Shown here: positions 7,688 through 16,330 of the stretch, piece after piece
Layout: every line of letters begins with the position of its first letter
Numbering within the stretch: position 1 is the first letter of the stretch
NCBI GenBank assembly: GCA_023415795.1
Contig: JAEZJG010000022.1
Coordinates: 62,001 to 126,000 of the forward strand
Origin: Bacillota bacterium
GTDB lineage: Bacteria; Bacillota; Clostridia; Christensenellales; SZUA-584
Reading direction: 5' to 3'
DNA length: 64,000 nt
The notes under the pieces: generated by a model
Seen by the model: the letters and a program-made list of their open reading frames with translations, nothing else
Told to the model about the DNA's origin: nothing
Database searches by the model: none
Made by a program: the position numbers and the translations under genes

Positions 7688-8829
7688 TGGATTCCCCCGG
7701 ATGGTGCTATGCCTTGCAGTACCGTGTCATATATGCGGCTGGTCTCCACCTTGGCGTTGTCCAGCAGAAAAGGCTGCACCAATTCCACAGCCTTGCGTGC
7801 CATTTCGGCGCGGCGCTGGGGAGACTTATACAGCTCAAGCAGCTTGTCCGCCAGCTCATGAGGGCTTTTATAGTCCACAAGAAAGCCGTTTTCACCGTCG
7901 GTTATAAGATCAGCATGGCCGCGAATGCGCGTAGCAACCACAGGCAGCCCTACCGCCATCGCTTCCACAAGGTTGATGCCCAGCCCCTCGCGTACGGAGG
8001 AGGATACAGCTACATCCGCCGTGTGGAGCAGTGTTTCCATGTCGGTGCGGTAGCCCAGCAGCCGAACACAGCCCGACACGCCCAGCTCTGCCGCTTTTTG
8101 AGCCAGCTCGCTTTGTGTGTGTCCGCGCCCCGGAAGCAGCAGCAGAATGTTTGGAATGGCTTGCTTGAGCAGACTGACGGCATGAAGCAGCAGCTGCTGG
8201 TTCTTATCATGGCTGTATTCGCCCGCGAATATCAGTACGAACGCGTCCATACCGATGTCGTTCGACGCGCGGGCAGTTTGCTTCTTCTCGTCGGTCTGAG
8301 GCAAAAAGCGGGAGCCGTTCACGCCGACGCCCGGAACCTTATATATGCCGCGTGCAGGTTTAAAGCCGTATCGCTGTGCCGACGCATAATCCTCTGCATT
8401 GATTGTTATCAGTATGTCAGTGTGACGCGAAAGCCACTTCTCTACCACGCGGAAGACCGCAGCGGTGATGGGCGGCGCGCCTTGATAGAAATGAAAGCCG
8501 TGTGCGGTATAAATCACCACCGTGCCTTTTTTACGCGCAGCACGTGCTGCCAAGCGAGTGAGCACACCCACGACGGGGGTGTGACAGTGTATGATGTCAT
8601 ACGCGTTTACGTCAATGATGCTTTTCAGCTTGCGGTAACAGCCAAGGTTGCTGGGCTTAAAGGGGCTGCGTTCAAAAGCGATTTCGTGATGGCGATCAAC
8701 ACAGGTTGGCGGAGTGCCGCTGCCGCAGGCAATATGTACCTCGCAGCCGTTATCCTTGAAATACTGCATATAAGGAACGTGAAAATTGGTCAGGTGACCC
8801 ATGATCGACGCAGTAAAAAGCACCTTCAT
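7684..8829 (-). CDS. Glycosyltransferase family 4 (EpsD-like)
   Basis: A 381-residue retaining GT-B glycosyltransferase. The N-terminal acceptor domain begins KVLFTASIMGHLTNFHVPYM and contains DIIHCHTPV and YTAHGFHFYQG, both frequent in EpsD-type enzymes. The C-terminal nucleotide-sugar domain has FAGEYSHDKNQ and the E-x7-E element within SSVREGLGINLVEAM. It adds one sugar to the lipid-linked exopolysaccharide unit on the cytoplasmic side. It lies directly downstream of the initiating sugar transferase (49-bp gap) and its stop overlaps the flippase start. Donor and acceptor cannot be told from sequence. Confidence 0.88.
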   Translation of the reverse strand: MKVLFTASIMGHLTNFHVPYMQYFKDNGCEVHIACGSGTPPTCVDRHHEIAFERSPFKPSNLGCYRKLKSIIDVNAYDIIHCHTPVVGVLTRLAARAARKKGTVVIYTAHGFHFYQGAPPITAAVFRVVEKWLSRHTDILITINAEDYASAQRYGFKPARGIYKVPGVGVNGSRFLPQTDEKKQTARASNDIGMDAFVLIFAGEYSHDKNQQLLLHAVSLLKQAIPNILLLLPGRGHTQSELAQKAAELGVSGCVRLLGYRTDMETLLHTADVAVSSSVREGLGINLVEAMAVGLPVVATRIRGHADLITDGENGFLVDYKSPHELADKLLELYKSPQRRAEMARKAVELVQPFLLDNAKVETSRIYDTVLQGIAPSGGIH

Positions 8830-8878
8830 TTAATCAGCCTCCCGCCTGCATGACGTGGAACGCGATTGCCGCTGCGCA

Positions 8879-9601
8879 TCACGCCTGCATCCTTTCGGAT
8901 CCGTAGGCATCTTCACAAGTATGCGGTGTAAGCGTTACCACAGCAGCCTTTTTGCTCAGCTGTTTTCTGCGGTATTCGGAAAAGTCCTCCAGCGGCGTTT
9001 CGCCTGCCGGCAGTACGTCCTTGTGCGAAAATATTACGCCAAAGGTTTTGAAAAACACCTTCACATCCATCGTAAACGAGATTTTATCCGCGTATTCCAC
9101 ATCGTAAGCAAAACGCTCATCCCAGTTAAGATTGGCGCGCCCGTTGATCTGAGACAATCCGGTGAGACCGGGGCGTACGTTGAACCGGCGCTGTTCTGTG
9201 ACGTTGAACCATTCGTAGTAACTGAGCAGCAGCGGACGCGGACCGATGAAGCTCATTTTACCCGTTAGTATGCTAAGGAACTGGGGTATTTCGTCCAGAC
9301 TCAGCAACCGGATAATTTTACCCGGCTTGGTGAGCGTGGATTCCGTTGCCCAGATGTCCCCGCCAGACAGCTCGCGCTTCATGGTACGGAACTTGACAAT
9401 GCGAAACACCTCGCCGTTTCTGCCGTTGCGCTCCTGCCGAAACAGTATGCTGCCGTGCGGGTCGTCCAGTTTGATCGCCAGCATGCAAATGAGGGCAATA
9501 GGGCTAAGTATGACGAGAGCCAAGACAGACAATCCGATATCGAATATTCGCTTGACGAAACGCTCATAAAAACCAGCATTATACTTTATCTTTTGCTCCA
9601 T
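8879..9601 (-). CDS. Initiating undecaprenyl-phosphate sugar phosphotransferase (PglC/EpsL/WcaJ family)
   Basis: A 240-residue membrane-associated phosphoglycosyl transferase. It moves a sugar-1-phosphate from a UDP-sugar to undecaprenyl phosphate, the first step of repeat-unit assembly. Features in order are KRIFDIGLSVLALVILSPI (the re-entrant membrane helix), ILFRQERNGRNG, FRIVKFRTM, SLDEIPQFLSILTGKMSFIGPRPLL and VRPGLTGLSQINGR, all signature blocks of the family. It is the short monotopic form without the N-terminal multi-helix domain of WbaP. Together with the CapD-like dehydratase and DegT aminotransferase of the same operon it could use a UDP-4-amino-4,6-dideoxy sugar, but this is inference. 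Confidence 0.92.
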   Translation of the reverse strand: MEQKIKYNAGFYERFVKRIFDIGLSVLALVILSPIALICMLAIKLDDPHGSILFRQERNGRNGEVFRIVKFRTMKRELSGGDIWATESTLTKPGKIIRLLSLDEIPQFLSILTGKMSFIGPRPLLLSYYEWFNVTEQRRFNVRPGLTGLSQINGRANLNWDERFAYDVEYADKISFTMDVKVFFKTFGVIFSHKDVLPAGETPLEDFSEYRRKQLSKKAAVVTLTPHTCEDAYGSERMQA

Positions 9602-9614
9602 CGCGAGCTCCTTC

Positions 9615-10118
9615 CTATTCCTTCAAACGGGTATATACTGACAAATCGTGATTTTTGCCGTCTTTCTTAACGCGAGAGTAGAAAATGGCATCCTGCGAAA
9701 AGCCCGCAGCCTTGGCGGCGTCGGCGGTATGGGTGTCTCCCTGCAGGCAATGCATTGCCACATGCTCGGCACGCAGGTGTGTAAACGCGCCCTGAGCCAG
9801 CAGCTCAAGCACCAGTGCCTTGTATTCGGCATCCGCCAGCGCGGCCCACACGGTGACGCGTCCGTTGCGGTAGTCGATGTCCTGATAAGCGCACAGGCCA
9901 AGTGCCTTGCCGGTCTGCCGCTGGGTGATAGAAAAAATAAAATCGTTTTTGCGCAGCGCCGCCGCGTCCAGCCAGCTTTCGAACGACATGCTCAGAGCTT
10001 TCTCAGGGAAACCAAACAGTCTGCCCGCCACTGCCGGATCGCTCAGTACGTCCAAGATCGCCGCGCCGTCCTCCGGCTCGGGAGCGCGCAGCTCCAGCGT
10101 GTCATTGAGAAACAGCAT
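9615..10118 (-). CDS. GNAT-family acetyltransferase (second of a tandem pair)
   Basis: About 167 residues from the ATG at 10118 (MLFLNDTLELRAPEPEDG). An open frame extends further upstream, but its extra 64 residues only read the neighbour's sequence, and a GGTGAGG site supports this start. The fold is RimJ/RimL-type GNAT: an N-terminal strand with LRAPEPEDG, a central AYQDIDYRNGRVTVWAAL, and a C-terminal KAAGF block. The usual acetyl-CoA loop (Q/RxxGxG/A) is poorly preserved, so cofactor binding is uncertain. It overlaps its upstream GNAT neighbour by 17 bp. Its position in the operon suggests acetylation of an amino sugar, unproven. Confidence 0.7.
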   Translation of the reverse strand: MLFLNDTLELRAPEPEDGAAILDVLSDPAVAGRLFGFPEKALSMSFESWLDAAALRKNDFIFSITQRQTGKALGLCAYQDIDYRNGRVTVWAALADAEYKALVLELLAQGAFTHLRAEHVAMHCLQGDTHTADAAKAAGFSQDAIFYSRVKKDGKNHDLSVYTRLKE

Positions 10119-10647
10119 CAGCCTCACCTGCTTTCTGCTTATAATGCGTTCGGCTGACCGACCAGCAGACGAGGTCTGTTTGAACGCCGTTGCGATATAC
10201 TGCTTTGCGCAGCATGCCCTCGCAGACGAAACCTGAGCGTTCCAGCACCTTGCGGGATGCGGCGTTGTCCGGCAGATGGCAGGCGGTGATACAAGCGAAA
10301 CCCTTGTCAAACAGATAGGCCAGCACGGCGCGTACCGCGTCGGCGGCGTATCCGTGACCTTGATGATCGCGCAGCACCTTGTAGCCTATCTCGCAGGTCA
10401 TATTGTCCGCATCGATTTTGGCAACGACGAGGCTGCCCGCTGCCTGTCCGCCCGCTTCAATAACGAAACGTTCAGCCGGCTCATACGGGTACACTGTTTC
10501 AAACCAGACCTGCTGCTGCCGTGCGGATACAGGGAAGCCGAAGTCCACAACCGACAGCGCAATCTGCGGATCGTTCATCAGCTCGCGCAGAAGCTCCATA
10601 TCCCGGCTTTCAACGCGGCGCAGAGACACGGCGCCAAACTGTATCAT
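10102..10647 (-). CDS. GNAT-family N-acetyltransferase (RimJ/RimL type, first of a tandem pair)
   Basis: A 181-residue protein with a complete GNAT layout. It begins FGAVSLRRVESRDMELLRELMNDP and has a mid-strand EIGYKVLRDHQGHGYAADAVRAVL, whose HQGHGYA segment is the acetyl-CoA pyrophosphate loop. The C-terminal part is ACHLPDNAASRKVLERSGF with the typical N-x-AS-x-x-x-x-E-x-x-GF. It would acetylate an amino group; in this operon an amino-sugar nucleotide made by the aminotransferase is the most attractive substrate (compare PseH-type enzymes), but protein or antibiotic targets are possible. An inline AGGTGGTTAT ribosome site precedes the ATG. Confidence 0.82.
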   Translation of the reverse strand: MIQFGAVSLRRVESRDMELLRELMNDPQIALSVVDFGFPVSARQQQVWFETVYPYEPAERFVIEAGGQAAGSLVVAKIDADNMTCEIGYKVLRDHQGHGYAADAVRAVLAYLFDKGFACITACHLPDNAASRKVLERSGFVCEGMLRKAVYRNGVQTDLVCWSVSRTHYKQKAGEADAVSQ

Positions 10648-10668
10648 ATAACCACCTCCACCGCTTTC

Positions 10669-11727
10669 TTATGCGCGGTAGCCCGGAAAGAAACCGGGTC
10701 TGTCTGATTCCGCCGCCGTCTCGTTCCTAAGATGCAGCAGCATGTCATAAGCTTCCTGATCGAATATCTTTCGACCCGTGCAAAAGCGGGTATCGGAAAA
10801 TCGATTGAAGTTGCGCTTGAACTGATATATGTTATCTTCCATGGAACCAAGGCCGCCGCCCAGATGGAATTCGCGTATACCCCTTTCACAGCCCCACAGC
10901 GCTTCGGTATAGAGCAACAGTGGTACGGGGGAGAGGTTCTGAAACTCGCGCAGAGAAGCTTGCAAATGGCTGTGCATGCGTCGTTCGCTATACAGCACCA
11001 GTTCCATGGCGGCTATGTGACCATTGTAAATTGTATAGAAAATGCGGGCGTTATCCTGCAGCTCGTGGCAGACACAATCAAAGAAATCGTCTCCGAAAAA
11101 GTAGTAGGGCTGTGCCTGATTGCGCTGCATCGTGACGGTGTACAGCTTGGCAAACTGTTCGTATAGCTCCGGCGAATTGCCGCTGCCTACACTAAGACCA
11201 TCGCGCTGTGCCTTTCGGATGCGGTTGTGCGTGTGCTGACGGATATTTGCGTCGATCACCTCTGCCGACGACAGATCGAGATACACCGTTTTACCCATCT
11301 CAATCACATCGTATATCGTGTTCATACAACCTGCGTTTTTCAGCAGCGGGTGGAAACGAACGAATTCGCTGACAATACCATTTGTACGGCAATACTCGGT
11401 GTACTCATTTCCCAGCCGCCGCACGGCTTCCTCGGAACAGTCTCCGTCCAGAAGCCAGCCGCCGTAGCCATAGGGTGTGGAGAGATCGAAATGCATACCG
11501 CGGGGCAGAACCTTTGCAAACGTCGGCGCATTTGCAATGTCGCGTTTCATGACAACGTTGATGGCGCGGGTATCGGGCGATTGGTAGTGAAAAAGTAAAG
11601 GCTCGCCGTCGCCATGCAGACGGAAGGCCTTTGTGTATTGCGGCATATAGTAAACGTCATGATTAGTGATCGCCTCGACCGCGCCCATCCACTGCGCCTC
11701 GTCGCTTAGTCCCATCACTTTCAGCAT
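10669..11727 (-). CDS. FemAB/BioF2-like acyltransferase (GNAT superfamily)
   Basis: A 352-residue protein of the FemAB-like double-GNAT group (Acetyltransf_6/BioF2). Residues about 90-130 contain DLSTPYGYGGWLLDGD, a family mark, and the C-terminal half has NRIRKAQRDGLSV, a stretch with YTVTMQRNQA, and FHLGGGLGSMEDNIYQFKRNF, the conserved GG(G) plus phenylalanine segment near the end. FemAB-like proteins transfer aminoacyl groups; those in polysaccharide loci are thought to decorate sugars with amino acids or acyl groups. It lies between the second beta-helix gene and the two GNAT genes, giving three consecutive acyl-transfer genes. The transferred group is unknown. Confidence 0.78.
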   Translation of the reverse strand: MLKVMGLSDEAQWMGAVEAITNHDVYYMPQYTKAFRLHGDGEPLLFHYQSPDTRAINVVMKRDIANAPTFAKVLPRGMHFDLSTPYGYGGWLLDGDCSEEAVRRLGNEYTEYCRTNGIVSEFVRFHPLLKNAGCMNTIYDVIEMGKTVYLDLSSAEVIDANIRQHTHNRIRKAQRDGLSVGSGNSPELYEQFAKLYTVTMQRNQAQPYYFFGDDFFDCVCHELQDNARIFYTIYNGHIAAMELVLYSERRMHSHLQASLREFQNLSPVPLLLYTEALWGCERGIREFHLGGGLGSMEDNIYQFKRNFNRFSDTRFCTGRKIFDQEAYDMLLHLRNETAAESDRPGFFPGYRA

Positions 11728-11798
11728 ATGTTGCCCCCATTGTGTATAAAACCTTTATCGTCTCATTTTGAGTCGGCTTTACGCCCGCTCACAATTTT

Positions 11799-12932
11799 CT
11801 ACGGTTCGGCAGTAAAACGTGCTCCTGTGCCCAGCGTATTATCATACAGCTCAATGCCCTGCGCTTCGGGGTAGACAGCCAGCAGCCCATTTTCAATCAG
11901 GTTGCTGTGTATTTTTATATTTCTAGATTTTACAGCCAGCAGACTTCCGTGGCAGGCGTTTGCATATATCTGATAGTTTGAGCCGCTGTGAGCGCTGATT
12001 GCGCCGCCCGCACACCCGGCAATCACGTTGTGGTGAATTTCAAGGTTATCTGAAAGGTAGTCCAGCTCAATTTCTATATCGATACCGAACTGCGGATTGG
12101 TTCCCTCAATGAAGCTGATGCGGTTGTATGCGATCTCGCTGTCCACCGCACCGATCACACTGATGCCCTGCCGACGGCAGTCGGATATGTTGCATCCGAG
12201 TACGCGCACGCGCGAGGAGACTCGACCGCCCTCGGACATCGGCGCGTACGAGCCCTCAAGTATAATGCCATCGCCTGTCATGCCGCGTATGGTGACACCC
12301 TGTATCAGCACATCGCTGCTGGCGGACACGCAGATGCCAAAGCCGAACTCATGCGAGGGAGAGTCTTGGCTGGGCGCGTAGATGTGGGTGTCCTTATCTC
12401 CGGTGATAGTACCGCCCAATATCGTCACGTTGCTGGCGTTCACAATGCCAAACACCGCGTATTCGGGATAGCCGTTGGTTTCAATGATGAACTCTGAGTC
12501 GCCGAGATCCAGCGTTAAGCCGGCGGGCACCAGTATGCCGTCGGTGGGCGCTTTATAACGGTTGCGCCAGTTGCACTGTATTAAATAGGTGCCTGTCTCA
12601 AAGCGGACGTGGGTGATGCCCTGCTCCTGCGCCCAACGCAGTGCGGCGTTGATTCCGTCTGTAGTGGCGCGTGCATCCTCATTTGTATTGCTGATGCCGA
12701 AACGGGCGTTTTCGATCGTATACCATTCAAAGCCTTCGAATACGACTGCACTTGACACGGAACCTGTGCTGTGATCGGACATAAACTCAAAAGCTGCCAG
12801 CCGCTCGTTCAGCCCGTGAATGTACAAGCCCAGCGCCGCCAGTATAATAACAAACGCCGCCAGCATGAGGTATACAGGCTTAAAATATTTACTTGTCAGC
12901 TTTTTCGTGCTGTTCAATAAATTACTCATCAT
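11799..12932 (-). CDS. Membrane-anchored parallel beta-helix protein, paralogue of the riboswitch-controlled gene
   Basis: A 377-residue protein. Residues about 15-40 form a membrane helix (YLMLAAFVIILAALGLYI) behind a basic KKLTSKYFK start. A short linker follows instead of the long low-complexity linker of its paralogue, then about 300 residues of right-handed beta-helix. Blocks shared with the product of 4312-5688 include YTIENARFGI, ARATTDGIN, QCNWRNRYxAPTDGILVP, YPEYxxFGxV, MTGDGII and CRRQGISVIG. It is embedded in the exopolysaccharide operon between a GT2 and the FemAB-like gene. This suggests an extracytoplasmic role on the nascent polymer, perhaps lyase, epimerase or binding protein. 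I cannot identify catalytic residues with confidence. Confidence 0.85.
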   Translation of the reverse strand: MMSNLLNSTKKLTSKYFKPVYLMLAAFVIILAALGLYIHGLNERLAAFEFMSDHSTGSVSSAVVFEGFEWYTIENARFGISNTNEDARATTDGINAALRWAQEQGITHVRFETGTYLIQCNWRNRYKAPTDGILVPAGLTLDLGDSEFIIETNGYPEYAVFGIVNASNVTILGGTITGDKDTHIYAPSQDSPSHEFGFGICVSASSDVLIQGVTIRGMTGDGIILEGSYAPMSEGGRVSSRVRVLGCNISDCRRQGISVIGAVDSEIAYNRISFIEGTNPQFGIDIEIELDYLSDNLEIHHNVIAGCAGGAISAHSGSNYQIYANACHGSLLAVKSRNIKIHSNLIENGLLAVYPEAQGIELYDNTLGTGARFTAEP

Positions 12933-12935
12933 AGC

Positions 12936-14006
12936 TTAGATAACCCGATTGAAACGTTTTGAAAACGCAAACCGCCGTAAATAGCCGGGAAAGTATAAAG
13001 GACAAAGCATTTTGCGGGTAAGCGGCAGCTTCAGCAGATCGCGCAGCGTCACGCGCCGGGATAGTAAATGCTTGACAGCGGTCACAAAATACCTCTGGAT
13101 GACGGTGTGCTTGAAGTAACGATGGGGAAACATGCCTGTCTTCGCATTGCCCGCCAGCAAGCGGCGTGCCCATGCTTCGGTTTCCGATAGCTTAATTCCC
13201 GCCGCAGCACTGTCGGTACAGAAGCTGTCGTGAAGCACCGCCTCGTGCTCGGAGGGAACGATGCCAAACAGGCGCAGGTGATCCGCGCGAATCTGGCGGG
13301 TGCTGCTGCGTTGCTTGCCGCTGGAGGCGGAGGATATCTGCAGCTTGTGTACGCGGTAGTGCAGCAGCACGCGCGGGTATTCGCAGAAGCCGCCCAGATA
13401 CGCAATGCGCGACCACAGCTCGTAGTCCTCGGCGGCGCGATAGTTCAGGTTGTCCGTGTATTGCAAAGAATAGCGCCAGATAAAGGTGGCGCGGAACATG
13501 ACAGTGGGATGCACCACGGTGCAGCCGAAGAATATCTCCGTCCTCATGTGCTCCGGATGGGTGAGGTGCGGTGCGAATACACCCTCTCTGTTGCCAAAAA
13601 AGCGTGCCTGTGCGCACAGGATGTCGATATCGCGGCGGCGCTCCATAAAACGCACCTGCTCCTCAATACGGTGGGGCAGGCTGATGTCATCAGAATCCAT
13701 GCGGGCGATGTAGTCTCCCTGCGCCACACGCAGCCCGCGGTTCATTGTGTACGCGATGTGCCGATTAACATCGTTGCGTAGCAATTTAATTCGACTGTCA
13801 CTGTATGATGAAATCACCTCCACATCGTTGCCGGTGGATGCGTCGTCAATGATAATGAACTCCAGATTGGTGTATGTTTGTGAAAGTATGCTTTCGATGG
13901 CGCACCTTAAATATGGCTCCGGCGTGTTGTAGTTGGGCATCACCACGGAGACGAGGGGCATAGGCTTATTGCTAACTCGGCGATCACTCTTTATTGCTTT
14001 CTTCAT
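12936..14006 (-). CDS. Glycosyltransferase family 2
   Basis: A 356-residue inverting GT-A glycosyltransferase. The N-terminal domain has PLVSVVMPNYNTPEPYLRCA, EFIIIDDAST (first acidic motif), GDYIARMDSDDISLPHR (the DxD-type metal site at about residues 108-112) and a C-terminal acceptor region. The last 60 residues are basic and partly hydrophobic. It lies 18 bp after the EpsG-like polymerase gene and 3 bp before the beta-helix gene. It would add a sugar to the lipid-linked repeat unit; donor and linkage are unknown. Confidence 0.88.
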   Translation of the reverse strand: MKKAIKSDRRVSNKPMPLVSVVMPNYNTPEPYLRCAIESILSQTYTNLEFIIIDDASTGNDVEVISSYSDSRIKLLRNDVNRHIAYTMNRGLRVAQGDYIARMDSDDISLPHRIEEQVRFMERRRDIDILCAQARFFGNREGVFAPHLTHPEHMRTEIFFGCTVVHPTVMFRATFIWRYSLQYTDNLNYRAAEDYELWSRIAYLGGFCEYPRVLLHYRVHKLQISSASSGKQRSSTRQIRADHLRLFGIVPSEHEAVLHDSFCTDSAAAGIKLSETEAWARRLLAGNAKTGMFPHRYFKHTVIQRYFVTAVKHLLSRRVTLRDLLKLPLTRKMLCPLYFPGYLRRFAFSKRFNRVI

Positions 14007-14024
14007 ATATCACCAATTTTTTAA

Positions 14025-15188
14025 TTATAGACTGCTGAGAAATTGAACATCAAACAGGCTTTTATAAGGGAGTACGTCGCCGTAGTTGCTGATGGCTGTG
14101 TTGAAAACCCAAAGCCCGGTGCATACCAGCGTGACGTAAGCACCCATACGGTATTGCCCGCCCCGCGTGGGCATGCTGCGCACCAACGCAGGCAGAAGTA
14201 TGATCCACGACACGGCAAAGTAAAGCGACAGCCGGTTTAGTACGTCTAATATGTAACCCAGATAACTGAACGCCACCTCAAACACCGCCATGATGATCCA
14301 GAAGCGGTTGCGTTCGTCATGCGCAATCAGCTGCTTACGGAACAGCAGTATGGGGACGAGGATGGGGGCGCGCAGCAGCATCAATCCAATACGCAGTACA
14401 ACATCCGGCGATGAGCCCGTTTCATTTGTGTACAGAAAGCGGATGCGGTCGAATAGCGACCCGAACACAGTGCCCAGCACAAACAACAGCATCAAGCCGG
14501 AGAACATAGCGATACGCACGTTGCGTTCATACCGCTTGGTGCCGCGGAACAGCCAGAAGGGCAGTACGATGAGCGCCGAGTAGTGAAACATCAGCGCGAG
14601 AAAGAGCCACAAAGCCGCCTTCCTGTAGTTGTGTGCCAGCACATAACGGGTTGCATAAAACATGATGGACACGGAAATCATCTGGCGCATAATGTTGAGC
14701 GTGGTGGAGAATATCAGCATTAGAAAAACAAACACCGCCAGCATTACGGACAGCTTCTCGTGGTAGTCCTCCATCGCACGGAAAAGAAAGCCCAGCAGCA
14801 ACAGCGCAGAGATAAAGAATATGGGCAGCGGATTGTTGAAAATCGCTTTGACGAGTAGGTTCATCAGCACATACAGCGGCTCAACCTCCAGCAGCTGCTG
14901 AACCCACTGAGCGCCGGTGCTCAGGCTGTTGATGGCTTCGTACAGGCTTATGTATGTTTTATAGTCTGTGCCTACCTCCCAGCGGAAGGAGGAAAGCACA
15001 AAGGGTACGAGAAAGCAAAGTGTAAAAAAGATGCGGTTAGGGCGAAAAACCTGTGTGTAAGAGGAAGACAGCACCGTCGGGCGCGTGGCACGCTGGTAAA
15101 CCTGTGCCAGCCCTGCCAAGACCGCCGCCACCGCGAAGCAGACAATGTACAGCAATATGGAGGAAAGATACTGCGTCTGTATGCTCAT
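14025..15188 (-). CDS. epsG: EpsG-family exopolysaccharide polymerase
   Basis: A 387-residue membrane protein with about ten predicted helices. The conserved EpsG block FRWEVGTDYKTYISLYEAI appears near residue 67, followed by EPLYVLMNLLVKAIFNNPLPIF and MLAVFVFLMLIFSTTLNIMRQMISVSI, then a FHYSALIVLPFWL segment carrying the conserved His. EpsG proteins act as the Wzy-like polymerase that joins repeat units on the outer face of the membrane. Its ATG overlaps the following GT4 stop region (ATGA, 4 bp). Within the operon it supplies the polymerase to go with the flippase and the Wzz-like protein. Confidence 0.88.
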   Translation of the reverse strand: MSIQTQYLSSILLYIVCFAVAAVLAGLAQVYQRATRPTVLSSSYTQVFRPNRIFFTLCFLVPFVLSSFRWEVGTDYKTYISLYEAINSLSTGAQWVQQLLEVEPLYVLMNLLVKAIFNNPLPIFFISALLLLGFLFRAMEDYHEKLSVMLAVFVFLMLIFSTTLNIMRQMISVSIMFYATRYVLAHNYRKAALWLFLALMFHYSALIVLPFWLFRGTKRYERNVRIAMFSGLMLLFVLGTVFGSLFDRIRFLYTNETGSSPDVVLRIGLMLLRAPILVPILLFRKQLIAHDERNRFWIIMAVFEVAFSYLGYILDVLNRLSLYFAVSWIILLPALVRSMPTRGGQYRMGAYVTLVCTGLWVFNTAISNYGDVLPYKSLFDVQFLSSL

Positions 15189-16330
15189 GGCGCACCCTGC
15201 CCTAAGTCCACGCCGTAAAGACGAAGAAGCTGCGCGGTATTGGTTTTCGCGTCGTAGCCGTTCTGTGTGATAGCTTGCAAGCGCGTTGCCATGTCGGGTC
15301 GGACGGACGCATCCATGATTTCAGCGGCGGCGGTTAGCCATGCGTCTGCGCCGGATGAGAGCGGCAGTGCGTGGAACAGCCCCAGCCCCATATCCGCCTC
15401 GTTCGGTACGCCGGAGGAAACGAGCACGGGCGTGCCCGCAGCCTGTGCTTCCAGCGCTGCGAGCGAAAAGCCTTCGGTGTACGATGGTACGACAACGAGA
15501 TCAAGGCATTGCAGCAGCTGCGGCACATCGCTGCACACTCCGAGGAAACAGACGGTGTCTGACAACCCCAGCTGTGCGGCACAGCGGGACAACTCATCCA
15601 GCAGCACGCCTGTACCTATATAGAGGAAGCGGATATTCAGCTCTGCCTTGAGTGCTTTAGCGGCAATATCCAGCAAAAAACTTGGATTCTTCTCCGGGCT
15701 GAGGCGACCCACGCAGCCCACCAAGCGCGAGGACGCATCCGCGTGACACGCAAGCCGCAGATTCGCCTTTGTCTCCGGCGGGCATTGTGTGAAGTGTGAA
15801 AGGTTGATGCCGTTGGGGATAACGGTGACGGTACCGAGACGAACTGCGCGTTTTCCAAACGTGGACAGTGCGGCATTTTGGCTGCAGGCGCAGCGTTGTG
15901 TGGCGCAGCGGTTTATCAGTGTGCCCCCTAGCAGCTTCTTTAGCATGAACAGAGGGGAGCGTATGTAGCGTGTGTCAGAGTGTGCGTGGCAGAGCCGAAT
16001 GGGAACACCCGCCTGTTTGGCAGCCAGCGCACAGAAACCAGATTGGTAGTCGGTGTGGGCATGGACGGCGGTGTAAGGCCCGTGCTGCTTGATGATGCCG
16101 CGTATCTGCCGGACAAAGCCGGTCATGCCCGCTTCGCTGAGGAAGGGGATGCGAAACACGCGCCCGCCCAGCTGTTCGATCTCCGCGCCGAAGTCGTCGT
16201 CGCCCAGCTCGTGCGCCACAAAATCAAACTGTATTTTCTCTCTGTCCAGCTCGCGGTACAGGTTCATCACCATGACGGCGACGCCCGCCCTCATCGTGGA
16301 CGAGAGTATGTGCAGCACCCGCGCCGCCAT
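15185..16330 (-). CDS. Glycosyltransferase family 4 (EpsF-like)
   Basis: A 381-residue GT-B enzyme. It begins ARVLHILSSTMRAGVAVMVMNLYREL, close to the EpsF-type N-terminus, and contains VHAHTDYQSGFCALAAKQAGVPIRL-type acceptor-domain sequence. The donor domain has VGCVGRLSPEKNP and an E-x7-E element in SYTEGFSLAALEAQAAG. It catalyses transfer of one sugar to the lipid-linked intermediate. The start overlaps the stop of the upstream GT2 by one base (TGATG) and its end overlaps the EpsG start. Sugar specificity is unknown. Confidence 0.88.
   Translation of the reverse strand: MAARVLHILSSTMRAGVAVMVMNLYRELDREKIQFDFVAHELGDDDFGAEIEQLGGRVFRIPFLSEAGMTGFVRQIRGIIKQHGPYTAVHAHTDYQSGFCALAAKQAGVPIRLCHAHSDTRYIRSPLFMLKKLLGGTLINRCATQRCACSQNAALSTFGKRAVRLGTVTVIPNGINLSHFTQCPPETKANLRLACHADASSRLVGCVGRLSPEKNPSFLLDIAAKALKAELNIRFLYIGTGVLLDELSRCAAQLGLSDTVCFLGVCSDVPQLLQCLDLVVVPSYTEGFSLAALEAQAAGTPVLVSSGVPNEADMGLGLFHALPLSSGADAWLTAAAEIMDASVRPDMATRLQAITQNGYDAKTNTAQLLRLYGVDLGQGAP

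Noticed and set aside
7687..8853. Long open frame on the plus strand (about 388 codons)
   Set aside because: It lies exactly antisense to a glycosyltransferase with clear motifs. It has no ribosome site and no recognisable domain, and arises from codon bias.
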